A stretch of DNA of 64,000 nt, taken from positions 1 to 64,000 of the forward strand of contig JADLHJ010000065.1 in assembly GCA_020848835.1 (NCBI GenBank), read 5' to 3'. This document shows, piece after piece, positions 41,577 through 49,045 of the stretch; positions within the stretch are counted from its first letter, which is position 1, and each line of letters begins with the position of its first letter. The stretch comes from Candidatus Hydrogenedentota bacterium (GTDB lineage Bacteria; Hydrogenedentota; Hydrogenedentia; Hydrogenedentales; SLHB01). The position numbers were made by a program, and so were the translations under genes. Below the pieces are notes generated by a model. The model saw nothing but the letters and a program-made list of their open reading frames with translations. It made no database searches and had not been told where the DNA came from.

Positions 41577-42533
41577 ATGAATTCGGGAACGCCTCACGCG
41601 CGTTACAAAGACGTCATTGCGGTGCTGATCGTTTTTTCAAGTCCCCTGTTCATTGCGTGCATCTGGTACCACGGGACAGCGCCAGATGGCAGCGCGAAAC
41701 GGTATGAGCCGATCTTTTTAAACAGCCTGCTTGTGACTACGCATAGCGATGAAATCTCCGATATGTATGGCGAAATTATCGCGAGCGACAATCGCACCTG
41801 GGAAAAGAAAGCCAAGGAACTACAGAGCCTATCCAATCCGCGTTCGCGAAATGACTATGCCGCTTCGTTGATCTATTTGGGGCGATATGAGGAGGCAATT
41901 CAAATTCTTCTCGCATTAGACAAAGATTCAGAGGACAAGTCTTACGCCGTCGCGTCGAATCTCGGGACTGCGTATGAGCTCAGCGGAAACAATGGCGAAG
42001 CATTGAAATGGATCGAAGAAGGTATTTCCCGTGACGCCGAATCGCACTTTGGCACGGAATGGCTACACAAGGCGATTCTGAAAGCGAAGATTGAAAAGCG
42101 CGATGCCGTGTTTGGCTTAACAGATCCTTTCGATTTCGGCGTACCGAAGCCGCTCGCCATCGACGGCGTTTCGTACGAACCGAAAGAAGTGCTTCGGGCG
42201 ATTGTGTACCAGACCGCGGAGCGCGCAGCTTTTGTGAAACCGAAAGACCCGCTGATAGCGGATCTGTTCGCAACGGCGGGAAACATCGCGGCGAACGAAA
42301 TGGCACTTGAACCCGCAATCGCATTCTTCGAATTGGCGTCAATCTACGGACATCCGCGCGCGAAGGAAATTGAAAATTGGATCCCAAAAACGCGCAAGGA
42401 CATCGAAGAAGCGGCGCGTATGCGCGCGATCAAGCGCAACCTAATGTGGGGTGCCGGAATCGCCAGCGTCGTTCTCGTTATCGCGGCGTGGATTTACTTC
42501 AAACGTGCGGGCAGGTCTTCCGCGGGCGCCTGA
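41577..42533 (+). CDS. Membrane protein with TPR-like repeats
   Basis: 318 residues. Two membrane segments bracket the protein: about residues 12-30 and about 288-309 (LMWGAGIASVVLVIAAWIYF). Between them are TPR-like helical pairs (YAASLIYLGRYEEAIQILLAL; VASNLGTAYELSGNNGEALKWIEEG). It may be a periplasmic or cytoplasmic scaffold. Its last 40 bases overlap the convergent MFS gene. Function unknown. Confidence 0.7.
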   Translation: MNSGTPHARYKDVIAVLIVFSSPLFIACIWYHGTAPDGSAKRYEPIFLNSLLVTTHSDEISDMYGEIIASDNRTWEKKAKELQSLSNPRSRNDYAASLIYLGRYEEAIQILLALDKDSEDKSYAVASNLGTAYELSGNNGEALKWIEEGISRDAESHFGTEWLHKAILKAKIEKRDAVFGLTDPFDFGVPKPLAIDGVSYEPKEVLRAIVYQTAERAAFVKPKDPLIADLFATAGNIAANEMALEPAIAFFELASIYGHPRAKEIENWIPKTRKDIEEAARMRAIKRNLMWGAGIASVVLVIAAWIYFKRAGRSSAGA

Positions 42534-43744
42534 GTCAAAGCGATTTCCGGTAAACGCGTACACAACCACGCGTTGAAGAGCGTGGCTGCAACGAACAGGA
42601 TCAGGCAGGGCGTCATCGATCCGGACTCCGTGCGAAACGCGTGCATTCCGTAAATAAACAACACGCCGGAAACTTGGCCGGCAACCATCATCAATCCCTG
42701 CGTCGTCGATTCTGGCGCGGGGTGCGCAAGTTCAGCGCCGTATTGGAACCCAATAGGTCCCGCGCTCATGCTCGCAAACCCAAGCACAAAACTCGCCGCA
42801 AGTAACATCGGATAGCTTGTAAGAAATGTGAGCCCCACCATGCCAGGCACGGAAAGCGCCATGGTCGCAATGAGGAATGGCACGCGTTTGCCAACGCGGT
42901 CCGAGAACACCGGCAGAATCGATGCGCCGATTATTCCGCCGATCATCATAACGGCACCCGCAATACCCGCCTGTTCCGCGCTGAATCCTCGCGGCGCAAG
43001 CACCTCCTCAATCCATGTAGTCACGGCGTTGAAAATTCCGAGACCGATAAAAAACATCAGCAGCAAGAGAAGCATCTGCCGTTGTCGCGCGATGTGCCGC
43101 AACCCTGCGGCAACGCCGATCCGATCGTCTGGCTCATCGAGCGCCACGCGCGAACGGCCGCGAAATAGCACCAGGAATGCGATGGCAACCACGAATGCCG
43201 CGATGCCGTAGAGCCGAAGCGCGCCAGGAATGCCACCGTTGTTCACCAGTTGCGGCGTGAGTGCCATGGCAATGACGATGCCGACGTATTGCGCGAGGAT
43301 CGCGATGCCTGTCGCTGTGGCGTGCTCGCGCGCGTGAAACCAGTCCATGCTGATTCGCGTCGTCGCGTTGATTACGAAAGGTTGCGCGACTGCAAGGCCG
43401 ATCTGGCAGATTGTTAGTGCCGTGAAATTGGATGCTGCGAAACCTTTTGCCAATCCAAAAGCGCCTATGAGAACGGCGCCGATTCCAACGCCGATGCGCG
43501 TTCCGAAAGTGTCATTCACATACGAAGCGACCATACCGACGACGATGTAGACGAGCATGAACATCATCGATTGCGCAGCGATAGCGAGTGAAGAAACGTG
43601 GTAGAACGCGGCCGCTTCCCGCGTCACCGGCGCGAGCGCGACCCAATGCATTTGTAGCACCATGTTGAGTAGCGCAAAGACGGCCAGAACGACCCAGCGA
43701 TAGGATGACGTTTCGTGATGGCCTGGTGCCGCCGTGTTTGTCAC
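42494..43744 (-). CDS. MFS transporter
   Basis: 416 residues with about twelve predicted helices in two halves, VSYV/NDTFGTRIG in the first intracellular loop region (motif A-like), and a charged loop between the halves (DEPDDRIG). Substrate cannot be told. It is the last gene of the six-gene minus-strand operon starting at purO. It overlaps the TPR gene's 3' end by 40 bases, so the two convergent transcripts share sequence. Confidence 0.85.
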   Translation of the reverse strand: MTNTAAPGHHETSSYRWVVLAVFALLNMVLQMHWVALAPVTREAAAFYHVSSLAIAAQSMMFMLVYIVVGMVASYVNDTFGTRIGVGIGAVLIGAFGLAKGFAASNFTALTICQIGLAVAQPFVINATTRISMDWFHAREHATATGIAILAQYVGIVIAMALTPQLVNNGGIPGALRLYGIAAFVVAIAFLVLFRGRSRVALDEPDDRIGVAAGLRHIARQRQMLLLLLMFFIGLGIFNAVTTWIEEVLAPRGFSAEQAGIAGAVMMIGGIIGASILPVFSDRVGKRVPFLIATMALSVPGMVGLTFLTSYPMLLAASFVLGFASMSAGPIGFQYGAELAHPAPESTTQGLMMVAGQVSGVLFIYGMHAFRTESGSMTPCLILFVAATLFNAWLCTRLPEIALTQAPAEDLPARLK

Positions 43745-43750
43745 AGGACG

Positions 43751-44203
43751 CTACAGTTCGCCCTGCAGGTCCATGTAATGCATCCACGCATAGTGCCGCA
43801 ACGCGCGGCGGAATTCGTCCATCTCCTCTTTTGAAGCCGTCGCGCCCAACGCATTGTAGAAACGCGTCCACGAGAAATGTAGCGCTTCGATGTCGTCCTC
43901 AGCGCGCACGGTGGCCATGCGGTGGTGCTTACCGTCGAAGTCGAATTGCTTCATTTCGCCGAGCAATGCCGCGGGCAGGACCGTTTTCGTCGTTCCGTCT
44001 TCGTGCTCGATCGCCACATTGCCTGCATACACAATGTAACCGTCGTCCGTTGCGGAATCGTCACGGGAGAAGAGCAGCGTGCCGCTGGAAATCTCCTTGC
44101 GCTCGGATACCTTTCGAAACGCATCGATCGCCCGTGCGCGCAGGTAATCGTCCAATTCGAGCATGAACGACAGTCCGCCGATTTCCGAATCAATGTCTTG
44201 CAT
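43751..44203 (-). CDS. Cyclic-nucleotide-binding-domain-like protein
   Basis: 150 residues. A cNMP-binding-like beta roll spans about residues 20-110 (SSGTLLFSRDDSATDDGYIVYAGNVAIEH, given in parts, then LLGEMKQF in place of the phosphate-binding cassette). The usual Arg of the phosphate-binding cassette is not evident, so nucleotide binding is doubtful. No helix-turn-helix follows, so it is not a Crp-type regulator. It lies six bases before the MFS gene and 19 after purB. Confidence 0.6.
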   Translation of the reverse strand: MQDIDSEIGGLSFMLELDDYLRARAIDAFRKVSERKEISSGTLLFSRDDSATDDGYIVYAGNVAIEHEDGTTKTVLPAALLGEMKQFDFDGKHHRMATVRAEDDIEALHFSWTRFYNALGATASKEEMDEFRRALRHYAWMHYMDLQGEL

Positions 44204-44222
44204 GAATACCTTTCAAAGTTTC

Positions 44223-45653
44223 TTAAACGCGCACGTCGGACGCTGTGCCGAGCTTGCTCGCATGGCGGTTCAGTATTGGTTGCACTTCATTTTCGATAAA
44301 CTCTACGACCTGCTCTGGCGCGCGTCCCACGAACTCGCGCAGGTCAAGCACCGCATCAATCTCCGCGCGGGACATGCCAATCGCTTTATCTGCAGCGAGA
44401 CGTTCCAGCAAATCGTTTTCGCAGCCTTCCATTTTCACTTTGCGCGCCGCGGCCTGCGAATGCTGACGAATGACCTCGTGCAGTTCCTGGCGATCTCCGC
44501 CACGTTTTACGCAGGCCATCAGAATATTTTCGGTCGCCATGAAGGGCAGCTCAGCGCGCACGTGCCGCTCGATGACGCTGGGATAAACGTCCGGCGCTTC
44601 GATGATGCTCAAGTACAGATTCAATGCGGCGTCCGCGGCAAGGAAAGATTCGGGCAAGCTGAGGCGTCGAATTGCCGAGTCATCTAACGTGCGCTCAAAC
44701 CATTGGGTCGCACTGGTCATTTCCGCGTGCAACGGCGCAACAACCAGGAACCGGCCCAATGCGCAGGCGCGTTCGCAGCGCATTGGATTGCGCTTGTACG
44801 CCATCGCGGACGAACCAATCTGCTTCTCTCCGAAGGGCTCCTCAACTTCCTTCAGGTTTTGCAGCAGGCGCATGTCCGTGCCGAATTTGCATACGCTTTC
44901 GCCAACACCCGCGAGCACGCGCAACACCTGCGAATCGACTTTGCGCGGATAGGTCTGCCCGGTCACAGCGTAAGCGCGATCGAAGCCCAATTTCTCCGAT
45001 ACGCGCTGCTCAAGTCGTTTCACTTTGTCATGATCGCCATTGAACAACGACAGGAAAGAAGCCTGCGTGCCCGTCGTGCCTTTTACTCCGCGGCAGCGCA
45101 AACGTTCGATCATTCGTTCGATGTCTTCAATATCGAACAATAAATCCTGCGCCCAGAGACAAGCGCGCTTGCCGACGGTCACCAACTGTGCAGGCTGATA
45201 ATGCGTGTAGCCAAGGGTCGGAAGGTCTTTCCATTGCATCGCAAAGGCGCAGAGCGCGTTCAACACATTGACGGCCTTGCTCAGCAACAATTCCAAAGCT
45301 TCTCGCATCAGAATCAGATCGGTGTTGTCGCCGACATAACAACTCGTCGCACCGAGGTGAATGATCGCCTTTGCCTTTGGTGCGACCAACCCATACGCAT
45401 GCACGTGCGCCATCACATCGTGACGCAATTCGCGCTCGAACTTTTCGGCGGCCGCAAAATCGATGTTGTCGGCGTGCGCACGCAGTTCCGCAATTTGCTC
45501 TTCGGTGATCGGCAGACCCAGTTCCTGCTCGGCTTCCGCCAACGCGATCCAGCAGCGGCGCCATGTCGAAAACTTTTTCTGCGCACCCCAAAGGCGCGAC
45601 ATCTCCTTGGTCGCGAATCGTTCCACCAACGGCGATACATACTCGGTCGTCAT
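44223..45653 (-). CDS. purB: Adenylosuccinate lyase
   Basis: 476 residues. PurB cleaves adenylosuccinate and SAICAR in purine synthesis. The fumarase/aspartase superfamily signature is present as SSAMAYKRNPMRCER (SSxMxxKxNP), the flexible-loop region is GTTGTQASF, and the TSCYVGDNTD and LGYTHYQPAQ segments match PurB. The form with the long C-terminal helix bundle is nearer the animal or Legionella-like type than the E. coli one. It lies in an operon with PurO, six bases after the TPR gene. Confidence 0.94.
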   Translation of the reverse strand: MTTEYVSPLVERFATKEMSRLWGAQKKFSTWRRCWIALAEAEQELGLPITEEQIAELRAHADNIDFAAAEKFERELRHDVMAHVHAYGLVAPKAKAIIHLGATSCYVGDNTDLILMREALELLLSKAVNVLNALCAFAMQWKDLPTLGYTHYQPAQLVTVGKRACLWAQDLLFDIEDIERMIERLRCRGVKGTTGTQASFLSLFNGDHDKVKRLEQRVSEKLGFDRAYAVTGQTYPRKVDSQVLRVLAGVGESVCKFGTDMRLLQNLKEVEEPFGEKQIGSSAMAYKRNPMRCERACALGRFLVVAPLHAEMTSATQWFERTLDDSAIRRLSLPESFLAADAALNLYLSIIEAPDVYPSVIERHVRAELPFMATENILMACVKRGGDRQELHEVIRQHSQAAARKVKMEGCENDLLERLAADKAIGMSRAEIDAVLDLREFVGRAPEQVVEFIENEVQPILNRHASKLGTASDVRV

Positions 45654-45659
45654 TCCACC

Positions 45660-46505
45660 TCAGTCCCTTCCAAACAATTTATCGAACTCGCGCCGCCACC
45701 GTTTCTGCAACGAGTCCCGCGTGAACGCACGCATCAATCCATAAATCAACGGCGAGCACTCTTTCTGGCGTTGCAACGCAATTTGGCTCGACGGCTCCAG
45801 TTCCGTCACGCGCTGGTAATAGAAAAGCGCCTGCTCGTAAAACTTCAGCTCGCGAAAGCAATCGCCCAGACACAGCCACGTCAGCGAAGAACGCGGACGC
45901 GTGTGCGCCGCTTCCGCCAAATAGCCCGCAGCCAGCGCGTACATCTTTGCGTCGAGGAGCACCCAGCCCGCCAGAAACGCCGGCTCCCACGCATTTTGCG
46001 CGAGCCGCGTTCCCTGTTCAAACAGGGCCAGCGCGTCCTCCCTAAATCCCGCGTTCATGCGTAGCAGGACTTCGCCGCGGATTGTGCGCGAATACCAGGA
46101 CTCGTCCGCGTCCACACTTACATCGGAAAACTGCGATGCCTCGTTAAACCGGCCGAGATGCGCAAGGACCAAGGCACGCGAGGCATAGAGCACGCGCACC
46201 TGCTTATGGTTCTCGTGGGCCTCCTGCGATGCCGCGTCCGCATCCGCAATGCGACGCGCGCGCACGAGCGTGTCGATCAACTCCACCCACGCGTCGTAAT
46301 GGTGATCGTCAAAGCCCACCGCCTTGCGGTAGAAGTCCGTTGCCGTCTTGAAGTGCCCGGCCTCGCGCATGGACTTCGCAGCCCGGTAAAACGATGGCGC
46401 GTCCTTCGGCATTGTGAGCTCGGACGCTTCGGTCGATTTGGGTGGTTTGGCCGGCTGCGCGAGCCCGGGTGTGCTGTCGAGTTCGAGCCAGTCGAACCTA
46501 TCCAT
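45660..46505 (-). CDS. TPR-repeat protein
   Basis: 281 residues from ATG 46505 (the open frame runs on to 46667 but only overlaps the AAA gene). Helical repeats run through most of it: YRAAKSMREAGHFKTATDFY, AKMYALAAGYLAEAAHTRPR and GDCFRELKFYEQALFYYQRV. It overlaps the AAA ATPase stop by eight bases and precedes purB by six. A scaffold for the operon's other proteins is a plausible but unproven role. Confidence 0.8.
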   Translation of the reverse strand: MDRFDWLELDSTPGLAQPAKPPKSTEASELTMPKDAPSFYRAAKSMREAGHFKTATDFYRKAVGFDDHHYDAWVELIDTLVRARRIADADAASQEAHENHKQVRVLYASRALVLAHLGRFNEASQFSDVSVDADESWYSRTIRGEVLLRMNAGFREDALALFEQGTRLAQNAWEPAFLAGWVLLDAKMYALAAGYLAEAAHTRPRSSLTWLCLGDCFRELKFYEQALFYYQRVTELEPSSQIALQRQKECSPLIYGLMRAFTRDSLQKRWRREFDKLFGRD

Positions 46506-48036
46506 GCGCCACCGCGTTTTGGCGCGCTTGCGCAGAGGACACCGGCCGCGCACGGGTGCGCGCCCAGGCACGCAGGTCCGCGATCCGTTCGCGCATGGTG
46601 GTAGACAGCGGAATCGTTTCGCGGATACTGGCGAGAATGTCATCCGTTTCGACATCGCGGCCTGCAAAAAAACTGTCGTGCATGGCAGAGACGATCGCCT
46701 GCTCTATCTCCGCGCCACTGAAACCATCCGCAGCTTTTGCCAACGACGCAATATCGAATTTGGCGGGGTTCCGTTTCACCTTTGCGAGATGAATCGCGAA
46801 GATTTCCGCCCGCTCGAATTCGCCGGGAAGATCGACAAAGAATATCTCGTCGAAACGGCCCTTGCGCAACAACTCCGGCGGCAACTCCTGCACATCGTTC
46901 GCAGTCGCGACAACAAACACCGGCGCGGTCTTTTCCTGTATCCAGGTCAGGAAGGTGCCCACGACACGCGCGGTGGTACCTGCATCGCTGCTCCCCGAAC
47001 CAGACACGCCGGAGAAGGCCTTTTCGATTTCATCAATCCACAGTATGACCGGAGCGACGCTCTCTGCGATTTGCACCGCTTTGCGCATGTTTTGTTCGGA
47101 ACTGCCGATATAACCCTGAAAGATCATGCTCATGTCCATACGCAACAGGGGCAGTCGCCAATCCGACGAAATGGTCTTCGCAAGCAGACTTTTTCCGCAA
47201 CCTTGCACACCCATCAACAAAATACCGCGCGGCTGCGGCAATCCATACTCGCGCGCCTCGGGACTAAACGCGCGCACGCGCTTGTGCAGCCATTCTTTCA
47301 GCGAGTCCATGCCGCCAACACCCGCGAGATTTTCAGTGACCTCGTAGAACTCCAGCAAACCCGACTTGCGAATGATCTGCCGTTTCTCAGCGGCGACGGC
47401 TTTAATGTCATCGCGGTCCAGGATTTTATCGAGCACGATCGCGTGTGCGTAGGCGTTTTCGGCTTCGGCCATGGTCAGTCCCATGGCCGCCTTCACCATC
47501 GCGTCGCGATCCGCTGCGGTCAACCGCACTTCAAATTTCTTGTTCGCATCGCCGCTGCGAATCGTGTGCTCCAACAATTCGCTCAAGTCCTGGTACGACG
47601 GCAATGGCATATCGACGATTGTCATCGCCTTTTCCATCTCGGGCGGAACTTTCAGCGTCGGCGAAAGGATAACAATGGTCTTCTTGCTGCGACGCAATGC
47701 GGAAGACAAATCGCGCAGGTGCCGAACAATTTCCGGCGTTTCGAGGTAGGTATGAAAATCTTTGAGAATATAGATACCCGAGACATCCGCCTGAAGAATC
47801 TCATTCAACACCGCAAGCGGCTCGCGTAGCCGCTTCGGCGAAGTGCGGTTCTCCGGCGTGCCATTCATCGAACGCAGGCCGTCGGTGATGCTCCATTCGA
47901 ACAGGAATTTCTTCATGCCCGAAGCAAGATCGATCAACAGTCTCCGTGCGCGATCCTCTTCCCACGTCACGACATAAAGCAACGAATAGCGCGCGCGAAT
48001 CAGTTCCTCAAGCTCTCTGAGAAACGATTGGCTCAT
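46498..48036 (-). CDS. Ycf46-like AAA ATPase
   Basis: 512 residues from ATG 48036, whose ATGA overlap with the purO stop fixes the start. Residues 1-~235 form an N-terminal domain typical of Ycf46-type proteins, beginning [20 protein letters not shown]. The AAA module has Walker A GVQGCGKS (276-283), Walker B ILWIDEIE (331-338), sensor and arginine-finger segments ([21 protein letters not shown]) in the following 70 residues, and a C-terminal lid ([15 protein letters not shown]). Ycf46 homologues are known in cyanobacteria and chloroplasts with no settled role. In an operon with PurO and PurB. Confidence 0.86.
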   Translation of the reverse strand: MSQSFLRELEELIRARYSLLYVVTWEEDRARRLLIDLASGMKKFLFEWSITDGLRSMNGTPENRTSPKRLREPLAVLNEILQADVSGIYILKDFHTYLETPEIVRHLRDLSSALRRSKKTIVILSPTLKVPPEMEKAMTIVDMPLPSYQDLSELLEHTIRSGDANKKFEVRLTAADRDAMVKAAMGLTMAEAENAYAHAIVLDKILDRDDIKAVAAEKRQIIRKSGLLEFYEVTENLAGVGGMDSLKEWLHKRVRAFSPEAREYGLPQPRGILLMGVQGCGKSLLAKTISSDWRLPLLRMDMSMIFQGYIGSSEQNMRKAVQIAESVAPVILWIDEIEKAFSGVSGSGSSDAGTTARVVGTFLTWIQEKTAPVFVVATANDVQELPPELLRKGRFDEIFFVDLPGEFERAEIFAIHLAKVKRNPAKFDIASLAKAADGFSGAEIEQAIVSAMHDSFFAGRDVETDDILASIRETIPLSTTMRERIADLRAWARTRARPVSSAQARQNAVAHG

Positions 48037-48683
48037 TGCGCCGGCGCGTCTTCGTGCGCCATCGAAAAGCCCGTGTACGTCGCAATCGCGGCCACTGCGG
48101 TAATCGGGTTTGTCCGCTGTGCAAAGATTCCGCCGCCGAGCAGGAACGCGCAGGCGTCCTGCGGCGACTCCGCATCGAACGCAATGCACCGCGCTTCGGA
48201 AAGATCGTTCTCTTCATAGGTAGCGACGTAGAACAAGGTGCGCGGACTCAGCGGCATCCGGCACACGTTAAGTCCATCTTCTCGCACAGTGGCAAGCCAG
48301 CCGGTTTGATTGGTCCGATCCACCACGGCACAGATTCGCGGCGTGTTATAGCTATCATGCTCGTAGTCCAGCGCGAGCAGCGACAGGGCCAGCGCATCGC
48401 GAATCGGCATGCCCGCGTCAATCTTTTGCGCGATAGGATCGGTCTGGCTGCCATTTGTCAACACCGCCACTTCGCCGCCGCGCACGATCCGCGCGCAGTT
48501 GTACGCGATGTACGGGTTTTTCTCGACATCCGATTCGTGTCCCTGCTTCGGGATGATGCTGATCGAATGTTCCCGCGCCACGGCCCGGCGGTTCGGAAAT
48601 GACCGGCTCGACACACGGTACCCTGCAAATACACGCCCGGATGGCGTTACCCCGACACCCACAATTCGCCCGACATAAAGCAT
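48033..48683 (-). CDS. purO: IMP cyclohydrolase, archaeal PurO type
   Basis: 216 residues. PurO closes FAICAR to IMP, the last step of purine synthesis; most bacteria use the C-terminal-independent PurH instead. Family motifs are clear in order: MLYVGRIVGVG, FAGYRVSSRSFPNR, NPYIAYNCARIVRG, NGSQTDPIAQKI and YEHDSYNTPRI. ATG 48683 follows an AGGGG ribosome site and gives the family length; the longer open frame starts in upstream repeat. The four-base overlap with the AAA gene suggests coupled translation. Confidence 0.9.
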   Translation of the reverse strand: MLYVGRIVGVGVTPSGRVFAGYRVSSRSFPNRRAVAREHSISIIPKQGHESDVEKNPYIAYNCARIVRGGEVAVLTNGSQTDPIAQKIDAGMPIRDALALSLLALDYEHDSYNTPRICAVVDRTNQTGWLATVREDGLNVCRMPLSPRTLFYVATYEENDLSEARCIAFDAESPQDACAFLLGGGIFAQRTNPITAVAAIATYTGFSMAHEDAPAQ

Positions 48684-48727
48684 ATTGCAACCCCTGCGTT
48701 CGGTGAGAATCTCTAACAAAATTGCCA

Positions 48728-48841
48728 GAACCCCTTCAGGGTTCACAGCGTATTGGCGTTGGCTTACCCAGGGTAGGCCCGCCTGCGTCGAAGCGACTCC
48801 GGCGAGCCAACCCTGGGCTACGTGCTGGAATCCCTTCGGGA
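48728..48841. repeat. CCCAGGGT / ACCCTGGG inverted-repeat element with flanking small palindromes
   Basis: TTACCCAGGGTAGGC (48764-48778) and GCCAACCCTGGGCTA (48806-48820) pair with mismatches around a 27-base loop. GAACCCCTTCAGGGTTC and TCCCTTCGGGA lie on either side. It is compact, palindromic and noncoding, like other mobile intergenic repeats here, but only one copy is in the window. Confidence 0.6.
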
Positions 48842-48963
48842 TATTCAAGTTTTATTAGAGGTCCTAAGTTTGTCGCGGTATTTTAGAACGATGGCGCGTG
48901 TACATGCGAACACGGCGCAAATGGCGCCAACCGCGCCACGAGAAAACGCCCTCACATCCGTTA

Positions 48964-48969
48964 TATAAT
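48964..48969 (+). promoter_or_regulatory. Possible -10 element of the flavoprotein gene
   Basis: TATAAT in TTATATAATATGG about 76 bases before the ATG. No good -35 lies 17 bases upstream. Confidence 0.35.
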
Positions 48970-49045
48970 ATGGAAAGTATCACATTATCATGCGGATCGC
49001 GCTGCTCCTCCCCCAACGGCCGCCGCAAAAGGGGATCCTTGTTTT

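Larger units (their letters stand above)
48684..49045. other. Divergent intergenic region, 362 bp
   Basis: It separates purO and the Nfn-type flavoprotein gene. It has an inverted-repeat element (48728-48841) near purO and a possible -10 for the rightward gene at 48964. No gene is supported. Confidence 0.5.

Noticed and set aside
46414-47829. 471-residue plus-strand frame over the AAA ATPase gene
   Set aside because: Antisense shadow of a gene with clear Walker motifs; no signal or domain in the alternative frame.
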